From Pedobacter sp. L105 (GTDB lineage Bacteria > Bacteroidota > Bacteroidia > Sphingobacteriales > Sphingobacteriaceae), in contig NZ_LMUP01000017.1 of assembly GCF_009765875.1 (NCBI RefSeq), forward strand, positions 1 through 45,066: a stretch of 45,066 nt of DNA. The letters are read 5' to 3'. Under the pieces are notes generated by a model that saw only the letters and a list, made by a program, of their open reading frames with translations, was not told where the DNA came from and did no database searches. Positions 1 through 8,140 of this stretch are shown here, piece by piece. The number at the start of each line of letters is the position of its first letter. Within the stretch, counting starts at the first letter, position 1. The translations under genes were made by a program, and so were the position numbers.

Positions 1-76
1 TAAAGCCAGACGAACATACGCAGGATAAAGTTTTTTATAGCTGCCAATGCACATTGCCCCCTCCAGGGATGGAACG

Positions 77-342
77 AGCTTTGGTAGTGGAGAGGATTGA
101 GCGGCTCTTTGTATCCCTGAGAGGTTGGGCGGGAGCACTGCCCCGGTTTCAAAGGATGAACACAGTTTCCCCGACCAGTCTTGCACTGCCACTATCAATT
201 AACAATACCATGCTGCCGCAGGCTTTGCCGCTGACCGACTGGAAGGAGACGGCAGAGCGTCGGCCAGGGTCGGCCGGAGCGGCTATTTAACATAATACTA
301 TTATCATACCAGCTTTGGTACCGTGGGGGCCTTCGAGCGGCT
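77..342. repeat. Duplicated module AGCTTTGGTA...GAGCGGCT
   Basis: AGCTTTGGTA occurs at 77-86 and 311-320. GAGCGGCT follows each copy after a similar distance, at 99-106 and 335-342, and occurs a third time alone at 277-284. The matching order and spacing suggest a duplicated structural or protein-binding unit rather than chance. Confidence 0.55.
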
Positions 343-366
343 GTGCTGATAATTCGTATTATGTTA
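288..366. repeat. Long inverted repeat with a hairpin in its loop
   Basis: The left arm TAACATAATAC-T-ATTATCA (288-306) pairs with TGATAAT-TC-GTATTATGTTA (347-366): 18 base pairs interrupted by one small internal bulge. The 40-nt loop begins with another perfect hairpin, TACCA-GCTT-TGGTA (307-320). Neither arm follows a known gene and no T-run follows, so this is not a plain terminator. It could be a recombination or transfer site or a structured RNA. Confidence 0.7.
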
Positions 367-412
367 TTTAGCATGGGGCCGGCTCTTCACCGGCAGCAAA
401 GGCCGGGCGGAA

Positions 413-466
413 GGGTAGAAAAACACAGAGGGAAGCCCGTTTCGGGGTGGCTGGTTTTTTCTACCC
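413..466. repeat. Inverted repeat GGGTAGAAAAA / TTTTTCTACCC
   Basis: Perfect 11-bp arms lie at 413-423 and 456-466. Their loop contains a second small hairpin, CCCG-TTT-CGGG (436-446). Just upstream is a third stem, GCCGG (378-382) with CCGGC (390-394). The nested structure in a short interval is unlike ordinary intergenic DNA in this window. Confidence 0.7.
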
Positions 467-561
467 TGTGGACTGTGCGGGGAGATCATAACCTTAAAAG
501 TATTGATGCATTTCTATTTCTCATGGATTCCAATACCAGGAAAGCTTAAGAGCAATAACAT

Positions 562-590
562 AAAGCCCGATTCAATTGAATCAGGCTTTT
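562..590. terminator. Bidirectional terminator after the immunity gene
   Basis: AAAGCC (562-567) and GGCTTT (584-589) flank the perfect palindrome GATTCAATTGAATC (569-582), with one mismatch between the two parts. U-runs result on both strands. It lies nine bases past the stop of the minus-strand gene at 599-937, so it most likely ends the first RHS operon. Confidence 0.8.
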
Positions 591-598
591 GTTGATAA

Positions 599-937
599 TC
601 AAGTTAACAAAGGTGGCAATTCTTCATAATAGTTCTTTTGATAATTCTGGGCATCAACACTACTTAAAGAGACACTATATTCAAATAAACCGAAGTCAAA
701 AGCAAAAGGAATTTCCTTATCAAAGAATTCCTTGTGCTTAATATATAATTCCTCATCTATGAAATATGATAAAGAATCATCAAATAGGAACTTTTCATTT
801 ACAACCTGGTCTTTAAATAACTCCATAAACTTAAAATAGGGTATGTGTGAAATATTTATATATCCGAAAACAAACTCAGACGTTGTAAGAGCAACTGTTA
901 AATCAACTTGATAATAATATTTTTTTTCTATATTCAT
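599..937 (-). CDS. Probable immunity protein for the RHS ribonuclease toxin
   Basis: This 112-residue protein lies 35 bases downstream of the RHS toxin stop, on the same strand, the usual place for the cognate immunity gene of a polymorphic toxin. It has no signal peptide or membrane segment, which fits a cytoplasmic antidote. It is acidic (about 19 Asp/Glu against 9 Lys and no Arg) and rich in aromatic residues, as expected for binding a basic ribonuclease. I do not recognise the family; it is not obviously the colicin E3 immunity protein (Imm E3/cloacin immunity), which is shorter. The immunity role is inferred from position and charge. The start is the only suitable ATG, and a terminator follows immediately. 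Confidence 0.7.
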   Translation of the reverse strand: MNIEKKYYYQVDLTVALTTSEFVFGYINISHIPYFKFMELFKDQVVNEKFLFDDSLSYFIDEELYIKHKEFFDKEIPFAFDFGLFEYSVSLSSVDAQNYQKNYYEELPPLLT

Positions 938-972
938 AAACTTTGTTTATTCTAAAGTGAATCATTACTAAA

Positions 973-3900
973 TTATGGTATTGGAATAAGGTTTCGTGCA
1001 GGGAATAATCTGGATCCTTCTGAAAAAATAACATATATAATTAATGCAGTTCCAGTCAACCCTGTTGCCTTAGAGATCTTTGACATAATTTCATTATTAT
1101 AAACAGGATTCCCTTGCCCCCCTGAAGGTGAATCAGGTTCTTCTGAACTAAACCGGTCATACGTAGGTCTTCTTGATGTACGCTGTTTACCTTCTATTTC
1201 ATCACCAGACTCTGGATCCCAGGCGCCTTGATGTTGTCCTTGTTTATTATAGACTTCTATTTCTCCATGTTGAGAATCCCATTCACCCCAAGACCCTTTA
1301 GGAAGATTTTTACCTAAATCCCAGCTATCTCTTGCACCGCGTTTTGGTTTTAATCTACTAGACCCAGGAAAACCTGGTAATCCGTTTTTCTTGTAATCTG
1401 ATGGTACTGGAATATAGTTGCCGTCATGATTATTTTGTCCACCTGATCCATTTTGTCCATTTTGATCAGCTGCTTCACTACTATTATTACCTTCATTTCC
1501 GGCATTGCTTTGCCCTATCCCATATTGCTGTTGAACTTGATCCCAAGATATAGTCTTACCTCCATCCTCATAACCACCAGTAGACCAATTATAAGTGGCT
1601 TGCATTCCATCAGGATCAATGAAACGTATTGGGTTATTATTTCCATAAGCATAAGGACTGAAACGCCTGCTTTTCTCAGCAAGTGGATCTATCGTATTAA
1701 AACGCCCGATTATCGGATCATAGAACCTTGCCCCGTAATCATACTGCCCTAACTCATCCTGCAGTTCCTTTCCATTGTACAAGTATTTATTGGTTAAAGA
1801 TACGGGACTTCCTGATTTCCGCAAACCAAATGGATAATAATCATCACTTTGCAAACGCTCAGCTAAACCACTTATAGGATTCTGATGAAAACTGTACCTT
1901 ACATTTCCTAATTGATCCGTCAGATTATACTCATAACTATAACTGCCACCATTATTTCTGGCTAGGCCTGCTTCCGTCTGAATAATATCTATCGCCCCAT
2001 TGGAATATTGGATACCATCAATATAATCTGTTATATTAGTCCCATTTGTAGTTACTACAGTCTTTTTCAGTTTATCTCCTGTAGCATCATAAACAAATGT
2101 ATCAGAGAAATTAGCTCCGCTTACACCCATTGGAAGATTCAATAAATTGTAGGTAATAGTGCTTAAAGTTCTTCCATCATAAGTCGTATTCCCGTTTCCG
2201 TCGTATTTATAAGTACCAGTACCGGTACTTGAAGTTAATTGGTTGCCGTTATAAGCATTGCTTTTCTTTACGCCATCCCGGGTTAGTGCAAGGATATTTC
2301 CCTGATAATTATCATATTGGATCACCTCGCTCATTCCGGTTCCTACCCCACTTACAAGTTTGTTCTGCTGATCATAGGCATATACAAATTTACTTCCTAA
2401 ACCCGAACCTGCTCCCCAGACCTGCCCAGAGATATTACCATTGTACTGCGGAATACTGTCATCCTGATAGTGCAATTGAAAGCTAAACTGAGGGGATGTA
2501 CTGGTGCGAAGCCAGCCACGTTCATTATAGGTGTAGGCAGTACTCTGTAATCCATTGTGCAATGTTTTAGCTTTCATTTGCCCGATTTCGTTGTAACTAT
2601 TTGCAACCAATAAGACTTCTGCATCTGCATTGATCTTTTCATAAGTTGCTATCTTACGATCCACCTGGTCATAGGCATAACGGTTAGCTATAGTCGTAGT
2701 TGCACCTGCTACATTATGGTGGATCCGCGTCATCGCTGTATCCAGGTTTTCAAAATTATAACTGTAAGTGATCTCATCATAATTACCTGTATTGACCGCT
2801 CCAGACTGGTAATGCTGCTTGTATACTTTTGACAACCTGCCTTTATCATCATAATAATTGATACTCAACAGCATATCACTAGTACCTAAAACAAGAGTTT
2901 TAGTTCCGGTAAGAAGGCCCTTGGTATTGACACTCCCGGCAGGATAAGCATAGGTCTTTCCTCCCGGAAAACTATAATCATCGTAATAATTAATTGTATT
3001 AACACTATTTAGATAAGGCGCTGCTTCTGGTATTGTACGGGAGGTATAACCCGTGGCCGAACTACTCAACGGCTCTTCCCACTGATAGGGTTCCGCATCT
3101 AATAACGCCTGAATATTAGGACGGGTGTAATCACTAACGTCCCCACTCGGGTAAGCATATGTACCAGTCATTATTGTTCTTCCAAATGCATCATACCTGA
3201 CAAATGAAGCCGCATTTACCGTTGAATTCACTTGATTCGAATCACGTGTCAAAACCACCTGATCCAGTTTGTTATATACCAGATATTCCCAGCCTTTACC
3301 AGGTATTTTTTTCTCAATCAATCTATTGCGGCCGTCATAACGGTACTGATAACAGTACAGGTCCAGGTTAAGCTGGTTGATTGATGACGTCGTTAACTGG
3401 CTGGCGGCAGGTGGGATCACAAAACTCAGGTTACCTAAATTATCATATACATAATAAGTGCTCTGGGTCGAAACCCCATTAAAAGGACCATTAAAGGTAC
3501 GCTTCAACACTACATGGCCTTCTTTGTCGGTATACTCTTCTGACGTCCCCGTCTTAAGCTTGCTATTATTAGGATCTACCCAGTTCTCATCTTTAATTGT
3601 TTTCACATAGAGCTGACCGGCAGCATAATAACCACTGTAAACCAATGTTTTTTTATATGTAGAGCCACTTGCTGCCATTACATTCCACAGAACAGCATTT
3701 AAACCGGTCGTAGTAGAAACGGTGAGTATGTTGTTGGCGCCATAATCCTGCAAAACAGTCCTCCCTGAAGTGATGCTGCGTGAGCTGGCTGGTTGCCATA
3801 GCGTACCAGGAGCCCCTTGTTCCAGCACCCGGTTTAAAGGTGAGGCTTCAAATAAAGTCTGGCTGTATGGGGCCGCTGTTTGCACTACCGCCGGATCCCA

Positions 3901-6900
3901 TCCTGAACTACCATAAAATTGTGCCTGCGTAGTTAAAGCTGTTGATTTGTAAGTACCACTTCCACTTTGTTCTGCATAAGGCAGATATTTAACAGCCTCA
4001 CGCCCATAAGCATCATAAACAAAAGGCTGCACTATATCATTTAATAGTGGAGAACCCTTCACCTGAACGGATTGCGACGGACGTCCGATACCATCGATAT
4101 ATTGTATCGTTTCCTGAATATCGCAGGGCCCATAGTTAGTACCACCGGGAATATAAGCAGGCGCTTTTGGCACAGTGGTCATGATATAATTCTGATCTGC
4201 ACTTGGAACAGTAGCAAAAGGCTGACAATTCGAAACATTAATCACACTGGGATTACTAGTGACCGTAACGCCATTACTCGTTACAATCAATTGAAAATAA
4301 GTTGTTGCCGTAATATTTGAAACCTGGTAACTGATACTGGTACCTGCTGTCGCCACATTGGTATAAGTCTTCCCATCCGGAGAGCTTTGCCACTGGTAAG
4401 TATAAGTACCATTACCACCTGATGGAGGCGTAGAAGTCAGCAAAACACTACTACCTGAAACTACGCTTGTTACCGCAGGGCTTACTACACCCGAAACTAA
4501 GGGAGTTACTATTTTAATCATCGCTGCATTACTAGTTACAGTAACTCCATTACTAGTGATAATCACGTGGTAGCTGGTGGTTGCAGTAACAATTCCAGGG
4601 GTATATGTAAGGGTTGAATCACTGGTGCCAGGTATATTTGTCATCGCTGTTCCTGCAATTGAGCTTTGCCACTGATAAGTATAACTTCCATTACCTCCGG
4701 TTGGTGCAGCCAGAGTCATTTGACCGCCTTTACTACCGCTATTAATAGTTTGATTAGGAGTCAACAGGCCGCTTACCAGTTTCGGATAAATGATAACTGT
4801 TACAGGGGTACTGGTTACACTTAGACCATTACTGGTTGTAATCAGATGATAGCTACTGTTAGCCGATGAAGTGCCCGGTAGATAAGTTAATCCGGTGGCA
4901 CCCGAAATATCTGTCCATATACCATTTGAGAGACTTTGCCATTGATAAGTATAGGTTCCATTTCCGCCTGTAGCCGACGTTGCGGTGAGGGTTGTAGGTG
5001 CTACACCATTATTAATGTTTTGACTAACCGGGCTCACGCTGCCTGAAACAAGCTGTGCATAAACCTGAATGGAAGCTGAACTGGTTGAGTTGATCCCATT
5101 ACTGGTGGATATCAATCGGTAATAGGTTGTCAAAGTAAGCGGACCACTGCTATAAGTCAGGCCGGTTGCGCCAACTGTATTATCAAATTTGATCCCATCA
5201 GTTGAGCTGGTCCATTGATAGGTATAGATACCATTCCCTCCTGTGGCGGCAGCGGCGGTTAAAATAGCTGGCGTAGTATTGTAATTGATACTCTGTCCGC
5301 CAGGAGTAATTGCGCCACTGATTACGTTGTTATACACATTAATCGTTGCCGTATAACTAGTTGCGGTTAGACCATTACTTTGCGCCACTACATGATAATA
5401 AAGCGTAGCATTTTGTACGCCTGGGGTATAACTTAAGCCAGTCGCACCGGCTATATTACTCCATGTTGCTTGATCGGGAGAACTTTGCCACTGGTAAGTA
5501 TATACTCCGTTTCCACCCGTTGTAGCCGCAGCAGTAAGAGTTGTACCACTCGTGTTTGGATTGATATTTTGGAGAGAAGGTGTAATAGTGCTCATTAGCA
5601 GTGGCGGATAAATACCAACAGTTGCCACATTACTGGTCACGCTAACTCCATTACTCATTGATATTAACTGATATGAAGTCGTAGCAGCTGGCGCACCCGG
5701 CGCATAACTCAAACCATTAGCCCCGGCGATATTCACCCATCCGGCGCCTCCGGTAGAACTTTGCCACTGGTAACTATAACTACCATTTCCTCCTGTAGGG
5801 GAAGAAGCAGTTAGCGCGCCTGCTGTTGCACCATTATTGATGCTTTGGCTAACAGGACTTATCCCGCCAGAAATCAATTGTGGGTAAACTTGTACAGATG
5901 CAGAAGTAATGTTACTCAATCCATTACTACCAGATACTAAACGATAATAGGTTGTCGCAGTTAAAGGGCCACTTGTATAACTCAGTCCCGTTGCGCCTGC
6001 AATATTATTAAAATTAATCCCATCAGTTGAGCTGGTCCATTGATAGGTATAAGTACCATTTCCACCAGTAGCCGCTGCAGCAGTAAGGGTAGCAGGCGCA
6101 GTATTGTAATTAATACTCTGTCCATTAGGGCTAATTGCTCCACCTGTTACATATGAATATACAATTATTGTGGCCGTGTAACTCACAGCAGTCAGACCAT
6201 TACTACTCACAAATACACGATAGTATTGGGTAGAATTTTGAATACTGGGGGTATAACTTAAGCCAGTTGCACCGGATATATTACTCCATGTTGCTTGATC
6301 GGGAGAACTCTGCCACTGATAAGCATATACTCCGTTTCCACCCGTTGCAGCCGCGGCAGTAAGGGGTGTACCACTTGTGTTTGGATTGATATTTTGGAGA
6401 GAAGGTGTAATAGTGCTCATTAAAAGCGGCGAATAAATAGCAACTGTTACAACATTACTGGTCACGCTAACTCCGCTACTCACCGATATTAATTGATAAG
6501 AAGTAGTAACAGATGGTGCACCCGGCGCATAACTTAAACCTGTTGCCCCCGGGATATTTACCCAACCACTTCCCTGAGCAGAACTCTGCCATTGGTAGCT
6601 GTAACTTCCGTTTCCGCCTGTAGGAGAAGAAGCCGTTAGCGTGCCCGCAGTTGCACCATTATTGATGCTTTGGCTTACTGGGCTTACACTACCTGAAACC
6701 AGGGGAGAAAAAACCTGCACATATGCAGAACTGGTTGTACTAACACCATTACTACTGGACACTAAACGATAGTAAGTTGTCGCAGTTAAAGGGCCACTTG
6801 TATAACTCAATCCGGTTGCCCCTGAAATATTCACATAATTAATATCGTCTAAAGAACTGGTCCATTGATAAGTATAAATCCCGCTACCACCTGTTGCAGA

Positions 6901-8103
6901 AGTTGCCGTAAGGGTTACGGGAGAAGTATTATAATTGATTGCCTGCGCAGCTGGACTAATTGTACCGCCAGCTATATGAGACAATACATTAATCGTTGCT
7001 AAGTAGCTGTATACGCTTTCACCATTACAAGTGGTGACCAGGCGATAATACATTGTTGCACTAAGGGGCCCTGCACTGTAGCTTAATCCCGTGGCTCCCG
7101 AAATACTGCTCCAATTTGCGTTGTCAGGTGAGCTTTGCCATTGGTAACTGTAGGCGCCGCTACTACCACTAGCAACAGTTGAAACCAGGGTAGTGCTTAC
7201 TGTATTTTGATTGATGCTTTGATAAGAGGGAGTAATCGTCCCGGGTTCTAATCGTGCATAAATTGTGACCGTAACCGTATTACTCGTTACACTTGTCCCA
7301 TTACTGGTTGACATTAAACGATAAGAAGTGGTAGCTGCAAGACTTCCCGGCGCATAACTTAAACTGGTAGCACCTGAAATATTAGCCCAGGCTGATCCTC
7401 CCGTTGAACTTTGCCATTGATAGCTATAAGTGCTATTACCACCTGTTGCAGAAGCTGCAGACAGCACTCCAGCAGTAGCTCCTAAATTTATATATTGATT
7501 GGCTGGACTAATACTTCCAGATACCAATGGTGGTGTTGCGGGGCTCACCACTATAGGCGGACTAAGTGAAGGTGAAGAGGGGCCAAAAGAATTATTTGCA
7601 AAACAGCTGATCGTAAAATTGCCGGTAAAAGCGGGGTTCAATGTGACCGTTGCAGTTAATTTTGTGTAGTCAATTCGACCGGCGTTAGTATTAGATATGC
7701 TCCAGCTATAATTAATAAGAGTACTGGTTGACGGTTCTGCTGTATATGTATAAGTTCCTGATCCTTGAGTCAACGTAAATGGCCCGGTAACTTCACCGGG
7801 TGGATTTGGAGGGCCAGTCGGCGGAGCTACAGCCGGTGCCGGAAGAATAACGGTTTTGTTGGTGTTTGTTGAACTTGAAATCACTGAGGTTGCAGTTCCG
7901 TTAGACGCAGGAACTATCACAGAATTCTTTTTAACAGGAATCTGCGTTACAGGAGCCACAGGCTTTACAGTTGCACTATCAGAAGTCTGCGCTTTTAGTG
8001 AAATGGTAAATAACATTAAACTAAAGATCATCAGGAAAATACTTCTGAAAAATGAAGTGGTGTTATGCTGTCTGCTTAACGATATTAATAGAGTAGGGCT
8101 CAT
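973..8103 (-). CDS. Secreted RHS toxin with Ig-like stalk and colicin E3-type RNase tip
   Basis: A 2376-residue polymorphic toxin. In order: signal peptide (about 1-39, ending SLKAQ); Thr/Ser/Pro-rich segment and one PKD-like domain (to about 190); twelve Ig-like repeats of about 91 residues (about 193-1288), each with a YxYQWxSS strand; DUF6443 domain from about 1291 (QYIDGIGRPSQSV); YD/RHS repeats; and an RHS core ending NNNPIRFIDPDG at about 2166. The tip (2169-2376) has a Gly/Asn-rich linker, a basic patch (RLKPKRGAR) and EWDSQHGEIE (2274-2283), which matches the colicin E3 catalytic motif EWDSQHGELE. Asp2276, His2279 and Glu2283 correspond to E3 Asp510, His513 and Glu517, and Arg2311/2312 to Arg545. 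Colicin E3 cuts 16S rRNA at the decoding site. A tail of about 55 residues with a hydrophobic stretch follows, which colicin E3 lacks. The gene is second in its operon, 37 bases after its RHS partner. Confidence 0.9.
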   Translation of the reverse strand: MSPTLLISLSRQHNTTSFFRSIFLMIFSLMLFTISLKAQTSDSATVKPVAPVTQIPVKKNSVIVPASNGTATSVISSSTNTNKTVILPAPAVAPPTGPPNPPGEVTGPFTLTQGSGTYTYTAEPSTSTLINYSWSISNTNAGRIDYTKLTATVTLNPAFTGNFTISCFANNSFGPSSPSLSPPIVVSPATPPLVSGSISPANQYINLGATAGVLSAASATGGNSTYSYQWQSSTGGSAWANISGATSLSYAPGSLAATTSYRLMSTSNGTSVTSNTVTVTIYARLEPGTITPSYQSINQNTVSTTLVSTVASGSSGAYSYQWQSSPDNANWSSISGATGLSYSAGPLSATMYYRLVTTCNGESVYSYLATINVLSHIAGGTISPAAQAINYNTSPVTLTATSATGGSGIYTYQWTSSLDDINYVNISGATGLSYTSGPLTATTYYRLVSSSNGVSTTSSAYVQVFSPLVSGSVSPVSQSINNGATAGTLTASSPTGGNGSYSYQWQSSAQGSGWVNIPGATGLSYAPGAPSVTTSYQLISVSSGVSVTSNVVTVAIYSPLLMSTITPSLQNINPNTSGTPLTAAAATGGNGVYAYQWQSSPDQATWSNISGATGLSYTPSIQNSTQYYRVFVSSNGLTAVSYTATIIVYSYVTGGAISPNGQSINYNTAPATLTAAAATGGNGTYTYQWTSSTDGINFNNIAGATGLSYTSGPLTATTYYRLVSGSNGLSNITSASVQVYPQLISGGISPVSQSINNGATAGALTASSPTGGNGSYSYQWQSSTGGAGWVNIAGANGLSYAPGAPAATTSYQLISMSNGVSVTSNVATVGIYPPLLMSTITPSLQNINPNTSGTTLTAAATTGGNGVYTYQWQSSPDQATWSNIAGATGLSYTPGVQNATLYYHVVAQSNGLTATSYTATINVYNNVISGAITPGGQSINYNTTPAILTAAAATGGNGIYTYQWTSSTDGIKFDNTVGATGLTYSSGPLTLTTYYRLISTSNGINSTSSASIQVYAQLVSGSVSPVSQNINNGVAPTTLTATSATGGNGTYTYQWQSLSNGIWTDISGATGLTYLPGTSSANSSYHLITTSNGLSVTSTPVTVIIYPKLVSGLLTPNQTINSGSKGGQMTLAAPTGGNGSYTYQWQSSIAGTAMTNIPGTSDSTLTYTPGIVTATTSYHVIITSNGVTVTSNAAMIKIVTPLVSGVVSPAVTSVVSGSSVLLTSTPPSGGNGTYTYQWQSSPDGKTYTNVATAGTSISYQVSNITATTYFQLIVTSNGVTVTSNPSVINVSNCQPFATVPSADQNYIMTTVPKAPAYIPGGTNYGPCDIQETIQYIDGIGRPSQSVQVKGSPLLNDIVQPFVYDAYGREAVKYLPYAEQSGSGTYKSTALTTQAQFYGSSGWDPAVVQTAAPYSQTLFEASPLNRVLEQGAPGTLWQPASSRSITSGRTVLQDYGANNILTVSTTTGLNAVLWNVMAASGSTYKKTLVYSGYYAAGQLYVKTIKDENWVDPNNSKLKTGTSEEYTDKEGHVVLKRTFNGPFNGVSTQSTYYVYDNLGNLSFVIPPAASQLTTSSINQLNLDLYCYQYRYDGRNRLIEKKIPGKGWEYLVYNKLDQVVLTRDSNQVNSTVNAASFVRYDAFGRTIMTGTYAYPSGDVSDYTRPNIQALLDAEPYQWEEPLSSSATGYTSRTIPEAAPYLNSVNTINYYDDYSFPGGKTYAYPAGSVNTKGLLTGTKTLVLGTSDMLLSINYYDDKGRLSKVYKQHYQSGAVNTGNYDEITYSYNFENLDTAMTRIHHNVAGATTTIANRYAYDQVDRKIATYEKINADAEVLLVANSYNEIGQMKAKTLHNGLQSTAYTYNERGWLRTSTSPQFSFQLHYQDDSIPQYNGNISGQVWGAGSGLGSKFVYAYDQQNKLVSGVGTGMSEVIQYDNYQGNILALTRDGVKKSNAYNGNQLTSSTGTGTYKYDGNGNTTYDGRTLSTITYNLLNLPMGVSGANFSDTFVYDATGDKLKKTVVTTNGTNITDYIDGIQYSNGAIDIIQTEAGLARNNGGSYSYEYNLTDQLGNVRYSFHQNPISGLAERLQSDDYYPFGLRKSGSPVSLTNKYLYNGKELQDELGQYDYGARFYDPIIGRFNTIDPLAEKSRRFSPYAYGNNNPIRFIDPDGMQATYNWSTGGYEDGGKTISWDQVQQQYGIGQSNAGNEGNNSSEAADQNGQNGSGGQNNHDGNYIPVPSDYKKNGLPGFPGSSRLKPKRGARDSWDLGKNLPKGSWGEWDSQHGEIEVYNKQGQHQGAWDPESGDEIEGKQRTSRRPTYDRFSSEEPDSPSGGQGNPVYNNEIMSKISKATGLTGTALIIYVIFSEGSRLFPARNLIPIP
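4230..7530 (-). repeat. Twelve tandem Ig-like coding repeats with a three-unit higher order
   Basis: This part of the toxin gene encodes twelve units of about 273 bp. Units 1-9 cycle through three types, recognised by their openings: A (SPVSQSINNGATAG), B (TPSLQNINPNT), C (SPNGQSINYNT). The order is ABC ABC ABC, then an A-like unit and two divergent units. The period of the triplet is about 825 bp: the string ggagagaaggtgtaatagtg occurs near 5571 and again near 6396. Triplets 2 and 3 are the most alike, pointing to recent duplication. Confidence 0.85.
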
Positions 8104-8140
8104 AAAAAGAGTATATAAGAGTGTATTTATTTGATCAGTT

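Larger units (their letters stand above)
1..560. other. GC-rich structured stretch without a convincing gene
   Basis: No convincing gene is seen here. Two open frames (54-290 and 343-549, plus strand) resemble no family I know and have arginine/proline/tryptophan-rich compositions typical of chance frames in GC-rich DNA. The stretch is visibly richer in G and C than the rest of the window and packed with inverted and direct repeats (listed separately). This suggests the edge of a mobile element or a structured RNA. The window starts inside it, so its left limit is unknown. Confidence 0.45.

Noticed and set aside
288..366. Integron attC site
   Set aside because: The left arm contains ATTTAAC (fits RYYYAAC), but the right arm GTTATTT does not fit GTTRRRY, and no integrase is visible.
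54..549. Two open frames on the plus strand (54-290, 343-549)
   Set aside because: No family resemblance; composition is that of GC-rich noncoding DNA and the second runs through both inverted repeats.
1453..1752. Open frames opposite the RHS genes (for example 1453-1752, 9803-10183)
   Set aside because: They are antisense shadows of the long RHS reading frames with no recognisable protein features.
4230..7530. CRISPR-like array because of regular repeats
   Set aside because: The periodicity is coding, about 273 bp, inside one long reading frame with Ig-like translation.
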